A DNA stretch of 64,000 bases from VAXT01 sp963728535 (GCA_963728535.1 CAVSKK010000001.1:1116001-1180000); one strand, 5' to 3'. Shown: positions 45,771 to 54,840, counted from the first letter of the stretch. A program made the numbers and translations. Notes: generated by a model not told the origin, from the letters alone.

Positions 45771-48266
45771 TCAGCCCCTGCCGGCGGTCAGATAGGGGCC
45801 GGTGTAGGCGAGCTCCGTGGCGGTGTTGCCCCGGATCGCGAACACCCGCGCACGTCGTGCTTGGCCCGCCTCCGGCAGCGCGGAACGCGGAAGCTCGTAG
45901 CGGAAACCGTTGAGCGGAACGGCGTAGCGCCTGAAGATCCGCTTCCCGGTGAACGAGGGCGGCCAGGTCGCGACCGAGCGGCCGTCGACGAAGAGCACCA
46001 GGGAGTCGACGGGTTGACGGGCTCGAACGTCGCCGGCCCAACCCGTGATGACGAGGTTCTCGCCTCGGCTCTCCGCGTGGACCTCGCCCCGCAGGGCCCC
46101 GCGCTCGATCCGCACGACATTCGCCCCCGACTCGATCTCATCACCCTTCAGGACGAACTCGAGCTTCGTTCCCGGTAGCTCGTCGAGGACGACCGAGGCT
46201 CCAACGCTTCGCAGTACGTAGACCCGAACATCGTTCTGCCCGGAGCGGAGGGAGTCTTCGGGAACGAGCGCGGCGAATCGCTCGTCGCCTTGATCCTCGT
46301 AGGTCCGGGTCGTCGCGGCGACGACTCCGTTGACGGCGACAGCCAGCTCCTCGCCGGTCCCAGCCCCGCCGCGGACCTTCCCCGTCAGGTAGACGGGCAC
46401 GACGTCGGAGGCTCGGTTGACGGACTGGAGCAAATCCGGGCTGTCGAGCTCGACTCGGGCGCCTTGGTCCTCCTGGACTGTCAGCCCGGAGACCCGCTTC
46501 TGCAGGAGCTCGCGATGCGGGCCGATCCGGTACACCCGCCCGATCGGCCCGGTCCCGAACGTCGCGATCTGCCGGTCGAGCGCGAGACGCCGCTCGGCGA
46601 GCAGGGTCGAGAGCGTCGCCGAGATCGGCGCGCCGTGGCTGTCGGGCAGCGTGACTTCTCCGTCCCGGCTCAGCGCTCGGTGGAGCAGCGAGCGCCCGTC
46701 GACACGCCAGGGGATCTTGGCGTTCACAGCGTCGGCGATCGTCGGCAGGACGTCGCTCGTCCGCGCGAGCCCGTCGACGATCCGTCCGCGCTTCTGGCCC
46801 GGCAGCTTCACGAACAGGGGCACGAAGGCGATGTCGGGCATGTTCGCCCTCGTCACGTTCCGCCGCGGCTCGCCGGCCCGGAAACTCAGGCCGTGATCGG
46901 GCGTGGCGATGACGAGGGCCCGGTCGTAGACACCGGTCGCGCGCAGTCGCGCGAGCACTCGTCCGAGAGCCCGGTCGGTATAGCTGAGCTGGAGCAGGTA
47001 ACGCTGGTAGGCCTGGAGCGTCAGCCATTCGTCGTCCTGCCAGACGCCGGCGTCTTCCTCGATGCCGGGTATCCGGCGCACGTTCCCCGTGTAGCGCTTC
47101 CCGGAGGGAAGGTAGATCCAGGGGACATGGGGCAGCAGCACGTGCAGGACGTAGAGCGACGGCCTGCGCTCGGCCGTGATCGAATGGAGCAGGTTGCAGA
47201 ACCCGCGTGCACACAGCTCGCCGCCCGCTTCGGGCTGAGCCTGCGACGCGTCCTGCCCGTCTCGCAGGCCCTTGAAGTCCCCCCAGGTATCGCCGAGCGG
47301 AGTCACTCGCGCGGCCAGCTGGTCGGGCAAGAGGAGGTGCAGGTAGACGACCGACGCGTCCGAGACGAGCGTGCGGGTGCCGCCGGGAACCGCCCGGGTC
47401 GCAGAATCTTCGTCTTCCGTCTCGGCCGGTCGCTGTGCTTTGGCGCACAGGGAGCGCGGACAGAGGCTCGTGAGCGTCTCGAACACGTGCAGCCTGTAGT
47501 TGCCTCCGAAGAGGGTGAAGATGTTCTGCGGATGGTCGGCGTAGGTCGGCAGTGAGTCGATAGCGGGCACCCGCCCGGTAAAAATGGCCGGGACCGCCCG
47601 CTCGGTATGCGTGTCGACCGTGGTCGCACTGCGATACCACGTCGAATGGCGGGCAAGCGCGGCGAAATACGGGAAGCGTCGCGCGTCGATCTGCCCGTTC
47701 CGGTTCATCAGTGAGACCGTGCTGAGCTCGTCCATGACGATCAGGACGACCGCCGTTCGGGCACGCGTTTGCGTCGTGCGTACCGGCGGTTCGTCTTTGA
47801 AGATGAGGCGGGAGACGTCGGAGCCGCCGAGAAAGAGCGCGAGAAACACGATCGGCGCAGGAGTCAGCAGGGTGAGGAAGGACTGAACGTGCCGGGCCCG
47901 GCGGTAGAGAACGGCGGCACCAAAGCCAAGGAGCCCCGCGGCCAGCAGCAGGAGAGTCGTCGGCCCGTCGAGCCTCTTCAGCACTTGGAGAGCGATCATT
48001 CCCGTCAGGACGGCGACGAACACGAGGTGCAGCGCCAGCGCGAGGAACCGGTCGATGAGGCCCGCGCCGAGCTCGAGGAGCATGAGCAGCGCCGGCGGCA
48101 GAAGCGTGACGGCGAGCGCGAGGAGCACGATCTGCGTGCCCGATGAGTCGCGAACCACGAAGAACGTCGCGTTTCGGCCGAGGATGTCGAACAACGGCTG
48201 CGCAAGCGCAAAGGACGAGAGCACGGCGAGGTGCGCCGCCCTGAGCGCGACGCCGGGAAGCCTCAC
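45771..48266 (-). CDS. Membrane-anchored sulfatase/phosphotransferase (alkaline phosphatase superfamily)
   Basis: The protein has 831 aa and a GTG start. About five N-terminal membrane segments (to about residue 155) precede an extracytoplasmic hydrolase domain. It has VVLIVMDELSTVSL (first Asp), VDTHTERAVPAIFTGRVP (nucleophile region, Thr rather than formylglycine), HVLLPHVPWIYLPSG and VIATPDHGLSF. It resembles LTA synthase-like or phosphoglycerol transferase enzymes in layout. A C-terminal beta-rich domain of about 250 residues is added. It lies between uvrB and the STAND operon. Confidence 0.82.
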   Translation of the reverse strand: MRLPGVALRAAHLAVLSSFALAQPLFDILGRNATFFVVRDSSGTQIVLLALAVTLLPPALLMLLELGAGLIDRFLALALHLVFVAVLTGMIALQVLKRLDGPTTLLLLAAGLLGFGAAVLYRRARHVQSFLTLLTPAPIVFLALFLGGSDVSRLIFKDEPPVRTTQTRARTAVVLIVMDELSTVSLMNRNGQIDARRFPYFAALARHSTWYRSATTVDTHTERAVPAIFTGRVPAIDSLPTYADHPQNIFTLFGGNYRLHVFETLTSLCPRSLCAKAQRPAETEDEDSATRAVPGGTRTLVSDASVVYLHLLLPDQLAARVTPLGDTWGDFKGLRDGQDASQAQPEAGGELCARGFCNLLHSITAERRPSLYVLHVLLPHVPWIYLPSGKRYTGNVRRIPGIEEDAGVWQDDEWLTLQAYQRYLLQLSYTDRALGRVLARLRATGVYDRALVIATPDHGLSFRAGEPRRNVTRANMPDIAFVPLFVKLPGQKRGRIVDGLARTSDVLPTIADAVNAKIPWRVDGRSLLHRALSRDGEVTLPDSHGAPISATLSTLLAERRLALDRQIATFGTGPIGRVYRIGPHRELLQKRVSGLTVQEDQGARVELDSPDLLQSVNRASDVVPVYLTGKVRGGAGTGEELAVAVNGVVAATTRTYEDQGDERFAALVPEDSLRSGQNDVRVYVLRSVGASVVLDELPGTKLEFVLKGDEIESGANVVRIERGALRGEVHAESRGENLVITGWAGDVRARQPVDSLVLFVDGRSVATWPPSFTGKRIFRRYAVPLNGFRYELPRSALPEAGQARRARVFAIRGNTATELAYTGPYLTAGRG

Positions 48267-48319
48267 CCGGCGCTCGACATGTCCGTGCGCAGCCTCGCTG
48301 CGGCGTCCGCGCGAAAGGC

Positions 48320-48445
48320 TCAGCCGACCAAGAATTTCCTGCGCTCCGGCGTCAGCGCCTTGCGGGCGCGCAGGGTCGCGGAGAGCTGCTCAATCGCCTG
48401 CGGCTGGTCGGTCGGCTCGTGCGCAACGGCGGTCTTGGACATCAT
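48320..48445 (-). pseudogene. 41-codon ORF matching the UvrB N-terminus (remnant or mini-protein)
   Basis: Reads MMSKTAVAHEPTDQPQAIEQ, then LSATLRARKALTPERRKFLV and a final Gly, then stop. The first 27 residues match UvrB residues 4-30 (FKTAVEYEPTGDQPQAIEQLSESLR) at most positions, but it stops before Walker A. It lies 2.5 kb from uvrB on the same strand. A partial duplication is the simplest reading. The intact frame and good start leave open a small functional protein. Confidence 0.65.
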
Positions 48446-48460
48446 GGACACGAGGACAGG

Positions 48461-51400
48461 CTAGCGGCGAGAGGGCCGCCGACGGGCTTCGGCCTTCAGC
48501 CGCGCGAGCCTCGCATTCGCGTACGGAGCAAGCTGCTTCGACCGACCGCAGAAGAGGCACTGGTACGTGCGCACCGTTCCGTCGCGGCTGCCCGTAAAGA
48601 TCGTCCAGTTCCGAGGCGAAAAGGCGATGCTCGTCAGCTGGTTCTGCTCAGCGAGATGCGGTGCAACGAAGAACAGGAAGCTGCGAGGGAGGTCGTTTTC
48701 GCCGACCTGCCACATCCCGGCTTTCCGCTTACCGGCCGTAGCGAGCCATCGTCCGTCGGGGCTGAATGCGACTCCCCACATACCGTTCATGTGGCCCGAC
48801 AGCCGCTTGACGAGTGTCCCCCTTTGTATGTTCCAGAGCCGTGCGTCACTGTCGTCGCTGGATGTCGCCAGCAGACCTCGTTTGCCGAACGCGACCCCCG
48901 TAAGATTTTCCTCGCTATCGGAATCCCTGAGTGGCTTTGCCTCGCCGCCCGCTACGGGCCAGAGAAACGCGGCCGATCCGCTCGTCGAAGCAATCGTGCG
49001 GCCGGCCGGATCGATCGCCACAGAAAGCACTGGGCCGTCATGAGGGAGGACGCGAAGAGGCGTCCCGCCTGGAAGACGCCAGAGCCGCACGTTGCCGTCC
49101 TGCCCGGCCGTCGCTGCGAGGGTGCCGTCCCTGGAGATCGCAGCAGCGCGGATCCGACTGCGGTGATGGAGCTCGCGCGCCATTTGGCGCCCTGAGTCCA
49201 CCCTGATCTGCACACGCCCGCCGGCCGACGCGGCGAGAAGCGTTCCGTCCTTCGTCCACCCCACGCTCACGATCGAGCGGCTGCCGAGCGAAAACGTGGT
49301 GCGAACTTGGCCGTCTGGCGTCAGCACCTGCACGCCGCCGTTCGCCCTGGCGGTCGCGACGAGCGAGCCCTCCGAGTTCACCGCAACGGCCGTCACGGCT
49401 TGTTCGGCGCGGTTGAGGAGTCGCAGCGGAGGCTCACCGAAAGGATCCCAGAGGCGCGCAAAACGATCCTCGCTCGTCGTCAAGATCGAATCGTCGTCGC
49501 CGGGCCGGAACGACGCGCCGAGCACGTCGCCCTTGTGTCCGAGGAGTTGTACAGGGTGCTGGCCCTGCGCCCAGTAGCGAGCAGTTCCGTCGGCGCTTGC
49601 CGTGACGACCGGATAGCCCTCGGACGTCCCCGCAAAATCAACATCGAGGACGCCTTCCGCATGCCCGCGAAACGCATCTTCGAGCGCACCATTCGCAACG
49701 TTCCAGATGCGCGCGAGGGTACCGAGACATGCGGTGACGACGCGGGCGCCGTCCGACGAGAAGGCGACGTCGACGACTTGCCCGGAATGTGGACCAAACG
49801 TCGTCTGCAGATTGCCGCTCTCTGCGTCCCATAGCCGCGCCTGCTTGTCGCGACCTCCGGTGACCACAAGGTCGCCTCGCGGACTGAACGCGGCACTCGT
49901 GATCTCGCCGGTTTCAGCCGCGAGGGTCGAGAGCAACACGCCGGTGCCGACATCGAACACACGGGCGATACGCCCCTCGCCGTAGGTCACGATGCGACGG
50001 CCATCGGGGCTGAACACAGCCGCTTTGAGACGGCGCGGGTGCGCGAGGAGATGCAGGCGCATGCCCGTCTGGCCGTCCCAGATGCGCGCCGAAGGATTGG
50101 CCCCCGATCCGACGGAGACGAGCACATTGCCCTGCGGGGACCACACCACGCCCAAGGCGGGCGCCTCGTGCTCCAGATGCCGAAGAGCGCCTGTATCGAC
50201 GTCCCAGAGCCAGACGCGCCCGTCGGCGCCTCCGCCGGCAGCAAGACTCCCGTCGGAACTGAGGGCGGCGTCGTTCAACACGACGCCTGCCGTAAAGGTG
50301 CGAATGAGACTCCCGTTTGCCCGGTAGATCCAGAGCGTCTTCGAGCCCCCTCCGACCACGATGCGCCGGCCGTTTCGGCTGAAATGCGCGACACTTAGCA
50401 GCCCCGCGCCCGGGAGAATGTGCTGGACACGCATGGCGACGAGAGCCTCTCGAAGGACGTTCTCTGTTGCCTGGCTGGGCTTCCGCTCCAGCTTGCTAGC
50501 CTGGACGGCCAGCCGCGCGCTCGTCTCGGGATCAGTGGCGAGCGCTGCCAACGAGCTTGCGACAAGCTCCCCTGCGCGAGCCCGGTTCCTCGCGGCACGT
50601 GCCTGCCTCGCCGAGTTCCTGGCCTTATCTCGGGCGCTCTGTGCGGCTTCCTTTGCCTTCCGCTCGCGCCGCGTGTGCTCGGCGGCGGCGAATCGTGCGC
50701 GCTCTGCATCCTCTCGTGCCTCGTCAGCGTCCTTCTTGCCAGCGATCGCGAGTGCCTCCTGGTCATTCGCCTCGACTTTGGCGTCATCGGCGAGTTGGGC
50801 CTGATGCTCAGCTCTCTTCCTCTCCTTCTCGGCGTTCTTCGTCTGCTTCTGTGCCTCCTGCGTGCTCTGCTGAGCGAGGTTCCGAGCTAACCGTGCGTCG
50901 TCCAGTAAGTCCAGCCGTAGCGCTGCGAGCCGGGTGGCCTTGCGGCGCTCGGCGCTAGCCTCGCTGGTCTGCTTCTGTGCCTCGCTGCGCTGAGAAAACG
51001 CATACGCGGCGAGCCCCGTCATCAGGACGAGCGCCACGAGCGCGCCTCCCGCAAGGAGAGCAAGCCGCCGGTTGCGCCGCTCGGCAGTGCGGCGCGCCCG
51101 CTCGAGCTCGCGCTCGCGGCGCCAGGCCAGGACGGCCCCGCCCAGGACGTCGTGGAAGATCTCGTAGCGGCCGCCGTCCCCGTTGGCTCCGTCGACAGGC
51201 CGCACGATGCGCTCTCGTCCGAGGGTCAAGAGCACGGGCAGCAGGCGCTGCTCGTCGACCGATGCGTACTCGGCGAGATCGCCGGCTCCGTGTGCGACCT
51301 TGGCGCCCGACGGCGTCACGAGGTAGCGGAAGACATCTGCCGCCAGATCCTTCTCGTCGGCCGAGAGAGCCTCGACAGCCCGGTGCAGGTGCGTACGAAC

Positions 51401-52318
51401 GATTGCCTCGGCGCCGCCCAGTCGGGCGAGGGTCGCTGCGCACAGGAGACTCGACCCGGCCTCGCGCTCCTCCTCCCAGATCCGCTCGAGCACGAGCTGG
51501 AGGTAGGGCGCCTCGATGCGGCCCTCGTCCGTCTCGCCGGCGGCGAGCCCACGCCCTGCGTCACCGAGGTCGACCTTGCCGGCGGCTGTCTGATCGAGCA
51601 CGGCCCCGATAAGCGCCGCCTCGACCGCGATCGACTGCCCCGTAGCTTCGTTGTAGCGCTCGACGGGCTTCGTGATCGCATCGCGCGCAGAGCTCCGGTC
51701 GAGGTGATCGAGCCGCAGGTAGTTGGCGAAGAGGTTCGGGATCCGCCCTTTGAACCGGTCGAGCTTCGCGAGCGCATCGTCGCGGAGCGCCAGCAGCACC
51801 CTCACCCGCAGACCGGGCCGCGTGACGAGCTCCGGCAGCTCGCGTGCGAAGCCGGTCTCCTCCCCGTGGTAGAGGAAGTACTCCTCGGCTTGGTCGAGCA
51901 CGAGCAAGAGGTCGCAAGCGAGCGACTCCGTCCAGCGCCCGAGGGTGTCGGCAAGGGTTTCGCCCTCTCGTTCGTCCAGGAGCGCCGACCCGAACTGGCC
52001 ACTGAGCTCCTCGCGCACCGCGGCACGGAGACTGCCGACCGGGTCGTCGCTCCAGGCGTCGAAGACGACGACCGCGAACTCCGGATGACCGCCCTCGGCC
52101 ACGTTCTCCCGAGCCTGCCGGCGCAATCGATGCGCCACCCCAGCCCGAAGCACCGAGCTCTTTCCCACCCCGCTCGGGCCGTAGAGCACGGTCAGCCGTG
52201 CTGCAAGAACATTTGCCGCGATGATCTCGCTCTCGCGTTCGCGCCCGTAGAACAGCAGCGCGTCCAGCTCCGTGTCCTCGAACGGGACGAGGCCCTTGTA
52301 CGGACTGTCGAGGATCAC
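48461..52318 (-). CDS. nSTAND1 NTPase with transmembrane helix, coiled coil and about 15 WD40 repeats
   Basis: The protein has 1285 aa from GTG at 52318, whose GTGA overlaps the stop of the upstream gene. It opens with the nSTAND1 signature SPYKGLVPFEDTELDALLFYGRE. Walker A is GPSGVGKS (47-54) and Walker B is LLLVLDQAEEYF (137-148). A winged-helix-like region lies at about 310-400. One membrane helix spans about 419-440. A long Ala/Lys/Glu/Arg coiled coil follows (about 443-585). About 15 WD40-type repeats (633-1260, many with FSPDG and ARLWD) probably form two propellers. STAND NTPases act as signal-triggered switches, with propellers as sensors. The partner in cis is the cyclase-SARP-SIR2 protein. 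Confidence 0.9.
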   Translation of the reverse strand: MILDSPYKGLVPFEDTELDALLFYGRERESEIIAANVLAARLTVLYGPSGVGKSSVLRAGVAHRLRRQARENVAEGGHPEFAVVVFDAWSDDPVGSLRAAVREELSGQFGSALLDEREGETLADTLGRWTESLACDLLLVLDQAEEYFLYHGEETGFARELPELVTRPGLRVRVLLALRDDALAKLDRFKGRIPNLFANYLRLDHLDRSSARDAITKPVERYNEATGQSIAVEAALIGAVLDQTAAGKVDLGDAGRGLAAGETDEGRIEAPYLQLVLERIWEEEREAGSSLLCAATLARLGGAEAIVRTHLHRAVEALSADEKDLAADVFRYLVTPSGAKVAHGAGDLAEYASVDEQRLLPVLLTLGRERIVRPVDGANGDGGRYEIFHDVLGGAVLAWRRERELERARRTAERRNRRLALLAGGALVALVLMTGLAAYAFSQRSEAQKQTSEASAERRKATRLAALRLDLLDDARLARNLAQQSTQEAQKQTKNAEKERKRAEHQAQLADDAKVEANDQEALAIAGKKDADEAREDAERARFAAAEHTRRERKAKEAAQSARDKARNSARQARAARNRARAGELVASSLAALATDPETSARLAVQASKLERKPSQATENVLREALVAMRVQHILPGAGLLSVAHFSRNGRRIVVGGGSKTLWIYRANGSLIRTFTAGVVLNDAALSSDGSLAAGGGADGRVWLWDVDTGALRHLEHEAPALGVVWSPQGNVLVSVGSGANPSARIWDGQTGMRLHLLAHPRRLKAAVFSPDGRRIVTYGEGRIARVFDVGTGVLLSTLAAETGEITSAAFSPRGDLVVTGGRDKQARLWDAESGNLQTTFGPHSGQVVDVAFSSDGARVVTACLGTLARIWNVANGALEDAFRGHAEGVLDVDFAGTSEGYPVVTASADGTARYWAQGQHPVQLLGHKGDVLGASFRPGDDDSILTTSEDRFARLWDPFGEPPLRLLNRAEQAVTAVAVNSEGSLVATARANGGVQVLTPDGQVRTTFSLGSRSIVSVGWTKDGTLLAASAGGRVQIRVDSGRQMARELHHRSRIRAAAISRDGTLAATAGQDGNVRLWRLPGGTPLRVLPHDGPVLSVAIDPAGRTIASTSGSAAFLWPVAGGEAKPLRDSDSEENLTGVAFGKRGLLATSSDDSDARLWNIQRGTLVKRLSGHMNGMWGVAFSPDGRWLATAGKRKAGMWQVGENDLPRSFLFFVAPHLAEQNQLTSIAFSPRNWTIFTGSRDGTVRTYQCLFCGRSKQLAPYANARLARLKAEARRRPSRR

Positions 52319-54534
52319 GCGGGCACAACTCCCGCGAGGTGGCGTTCTAGGTCGGCCACGAACTCGTCGAGGGGCACGTCGTAAAGATCCACGCCGCGCT
52401 GCCGCCAGAGCTCGTGCTGGATCGGCTGCGCACCGGGCAGCACCGCCCACGAGCGGTAGCTGATCGGCTGATCGCCGAACACGCGATGCAGGAAAACTCG
52501 CAGGCTCCATTCGACGACGGGATAGCTAATGAAGAGCAAATGACTACGTCGCAGCTTTGCGGCGAGGGTGACCGGGAGAACGTTTGCCAGCTCGCTCTGC
52601 GCGAGGTACGCGATGTAGTCGTCCTCGCTGACGACGAAGCTCTCGCGTCCCCGCTCGGGCCGCCGATCGACACCACCGTGGAGCTTGAGGATGACCGGAC
52701 GGTTCGCAAGCGAGAGCTCGCCGTACGTGTTGGGAACCGCGATCACCGTCTCGGAGCCGTCCGGCGCGCGGTGGACGAACTTTCCGCGGTCCGGGCCCAT
52801 CGCCACGAACGAGACGATGTCGGCCTCTTCGCCGCGCTCCTCGAACGCACCTTCGAGGGCATGGCCGTAGCCCGTCGTCACAATGAGCTGATGACCCGTC
52901 CCGCGGGCGCGGGCGAGCTCGGGTAGGCCCGCGAGGAAGCTTTCGACGGGGCCGGCCTCCATGTCCTCCGCGAAAAGATCGTGTAGCTGGTCGTACAGGG
53001 GCCCCGTGCCCTGAGTTGCCGCAACGTATTGCGAAACCCGCGTCAGGTCGCCGCGATGCTCTTGCGGACAGTCGAACGATTCCGCGAGCCTGCTCCCCAG
53101 ATCCTGGCCGTCCTCGGAAGTCGACCCCGGCCCCAAGACCGGGACGAGCCGACCGGAGAGCAGCGCGCGGGCGACCTCTCCGACCCGATCCTCGGTCGCG
53201 GGGGCGCCGGCTTGTGGCTGGAGCGCGGACTCCTGACGCAGGATCGATGCGTGAAGCTGCTGGAGCGCGGGGCTCGGCTCGATCCCCAGCTCGTCGACGA
53301 GCACGCGGCGGGCTTCCTGGTAGGCACGTAATGCTTCGGCCTGACGCCCGGACCGGTAGAGCGCGAGCATCAGCTGGCCGCGGAGTCGCTCGCGGAGCGG
53401 ATTCTGCTTGACGAGCCCCTCGAGCTCTCCGACGAGCTCGGCTGCCGCGCCACCTTCGAGATCGGCCTCGATTCGTTCTTCGAGGGCAGCCGACCGAAGC
53501 TCCTCGAGGCGGGCGATCTCGGTCTCGGCAAACGGCTCGAATGTGAAGTCGGCAAGCGGAGGTCCTCGCCATAGCCCGAGCGCTTCGCGGAGTTGCTTGT
53601 CGCGAGCCTCGGGCTCGAGCGACCGTGCCCCGGCAACGAGTCGCTCGAACTGGTTGAGGTCGATTTGCTCGGGAGCGACGTTCAGGAGATACCCGGGCGA
53701 CTTGGTGACGACCAAGTCCGCGCCGACGGTCTTGCGCAACTGCGAGATGAAGTTCTGTAGCGAGGTGGCGGCCGTCTTCGGCGGCTGCTCTCCCCAGAGG
53801 AGGTCGATGAGGCGGTCGGTCGACACAACCCGCCCTGCGTTGAGAGCGAGAATTGCGAGGACGGCGCGCTGTTTCTGCCCACCGATCTCGAGCAAGCCGC
53901 CGCCACGACTCACTTCGAGGCTTCCGAGCAGCCGAAAGCTCAGGTCGTCTGCCGGAGTCCGCGCCCGCCTCGACTGCTCGACGCCGCGAAGCGGCGGGAA
54001 TCGGTCGTCCAGGCCCGGTGCGACGAGCTGATAGAGGCGCACGGGCCGGTCGAAGTCCTTGATCAGGTGGTCGCCCAGATCCGAGAACGAAAGGTCGGGA
54101 ACGAGCACCTCGACGTCTTCGACCATCGTCTGGGTCGATTGGGACAGCACGATCTGCCCACCGTGCGCCGCCGCCGAGATGCGGGCGGCGCGGTGCACCG
54201 CGATCCCGCGGTGTGTATCGGAGAGGTTCACCTCCCCCGTGTGGATCCCCATCCGCACCTTGACTGCTGCCTTCTCTGGCCACGGCTCGGCGGCCAGAGC
54301 GCGCTGAGTATCGACCGCGGCCGCGACGGCATCGCGCGCACGGTCAAAGACGACGAAGAAGCCGTCACCGGCTGTTTCGACCTCGGTGCCGTCGTGAGCG
54401 GAGAACGAGTCGCGAAGAATCCGGTTGTGCGCTTCTAGGACATCCTCGAAGCGGTCGCCTAGCGTGCGCGCAAGTCGCGTCGAGCCCTCGATATCCGTGA
54501 ACAACAGCGTCAGGGCACCCGAGGTCGTTGTCAT
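52315..54534 (-). CDS. Class III cyclase domain - SARP/BTAD regulator - SIR2-like domain fusion
   Basis: The protein has 739 aa from ATG at 54534. Residues 5-175 are a cyclase homology domain: TDIEGST (metal Asp14), GDGFFVVFD (Asp57) and MGIHTGEV, but VHRAARI has His where active enzymes usually have Asn. Residues 198-285 are an OmpR-type winged helix (RLLGSLEVSR, QKQRAVLAILALNAGRVVSTDRL). Residues 290-435 are a BTAD domain (ADFTFEPFAETEIARLEELR, GRQAEALRAYQEARRVLVDELGIEPSP). Residues 460-739 resemble SIR2_2: RLVPVLGPGS, LIVTTGYGHALEGAF, VILKLHGGVD and HLLFISYPVVEWSLRVFL. The usual TTNYD is TTGYG here, so NADase activity is doubtful. SARP regulators bind 11-bp-spaced direct repeats; three lie upstream. 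I have not seen this three-way fusion described. Confidence 0.9.
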   Translation of the reverse strand: MTTTSGALTLLFTDIEGSTRLARTLGDRFEDVLEAHNRILRDSFSAHDGTEVETAGDGFFVVFDRARDAVAAAVDTQRALAAEPWPEKAAVKVRMGIHTGEVNLSDTHRGIAVHRAARISAAAHGGQIVLSQSTQTMVEDVEVLVPDLSFSDLGDHLIKDFDRPVRLYQLVAPGLDDRFPPLRGVEQSRRARTPADDLSFRLLGSLEVSRGGGLLEIGGQKQRAVLAILALNAGRVVSTDRLIDLLWGEQPPKTAATSLQNFISQLRKTVGADLVVTKSPGYLLNVAPEQIDLNQFERLVAGARSLEPEARDKQLREALGLWRGPPLADFTFEPFAETEIARLEELRSAALEERIEADLEGGAAAELVGELEGLVKQNPLRERLRGQLMLALYRSGRQAEALRAYQEARRVLVDELGIEPSPALQQLHASILRQESALQPQAGAPATEDRVGEVARALLSGRLVPVLGPGSTSEDGQDLGSRLAESFDCPQEHRGDLTRVSQYVAATQGTGPLYDQLHDLFAEDMEAGPVESFLAGLPELARARGTGHQLIVTTGYGHALEGAFEERGEEADIVSFVAMGPDRGKFVHRAPDGSETVIAVPNTYGELSLANRPVILKLHGGVDRRPERGRESFVVSEDDYIAYLAQSELANVLPVTLAAKLRRSHLLFISYPVVEWSLRVFLHRVFGDQPISYRSWAVLPGAQPIQHELWRQRGVDLYDVPLDEFVADLERHLAGVVPA

Positions 54535-54668
54535 TGCAACGAATAGCGTGCCAGATCGCACGTGAGGCCGAGCGTCAACTCCGGATCCGTTGGGGCGAGG
54601 GCGCTGACGAGCCGGGCGGAGGCTGCGAATGGCCTGCAACGCCAGGCGCATGCGGGAACGGTGTGCAT
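54531..54668 (-). CDS. 45-codon leader ORF derived from the M23 gene 5' end
   Basis: MHTVPACAWRCRPFAASARL and on to a TGA that overlaps the ATG of the cyclase-SARP-SIR2 gene (ATGA). Its first 27 codons match the start of the M23-like protein at 55023 (MHTVTAHISRRCRPFVASAA). It is an inverted copy that lost similarity after about 85 bp. If transcribed from the repeat-bearing promoter it would be leaderless and feed ribosomes to the next start. It is probably a relic reused as a coupling leader. Confidence 0.6.
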   Translation of the reverse strand: MHTVPACAWRCRPFAASARLVSALAPTDPELTLGLTCDLARYSLQ

Positions 54669-54674
54669 GCCACC

Positions 54675-54717
54675 ACTCTCCTGTGAGGCCCTCACAACGT
54701 GCTCACAGCCCGCTCAT
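54675..54717 (-). promoter_or_regulatory. SARP-type operator/promoter of the cyclase-SARP-SIR2 operon
   Basis: Read on minus, three direct repeats start at 54717 (ATGAGCG), 54706 (GTGAGCA) and 54695 (GTGAGGG), exactly 11 bp apart. After the last heptamer come 8 bp and then GAGAGT (54680-54675), a weak -10 with A2 and T6. Heptamers at 11-bp steps with the -10 eight bases on is the known SARP promoter design. Confidence 0.7.
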
Positions 54718-54780
54718 TTGACACGAGCCGGGGTGCTCTGACGGCGCATCCGCTCTCTCAGCCGATCTTCCTTCGTACGA

Positions 54781-54840
54781 CGATCGGACGCCGCCGACCG
54801 TCCCTCGGTTGAGTTTCCTGCGCAACGGTTGAGAGGTCGC
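54781..54840 (+). pseudogene. Fragment of an M23-like coding sequence
   Basis: About 60 bp here closely match 55556-55615 inside the M23-like gene (encoding IDRTPPTVSSVEFLRNGRQ), same strand, with one missing base and a stop (TGA) after the AACGG block. It shows that an older copy of the M23 gene once occupied this spot. Confidence 0.75.

Noticed and set aside
52319..52510. N-terminal extension of the STAND gene beyond 52318
   Set aside because: The extra residues are a shadow of the SIR2-like coding region. The nSTAND1 signature begins right after the GTG at 52318, which gives a normal coupling overlap.
54535..54651. N-terminal extension of the cyclase-SARP-SIR2 gene to 54651
   Set aside because: These 39 residues are out of frame with the leader ORF and lack family similarity. 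The cyclase motif starts nine residues after the ATG at 54534.
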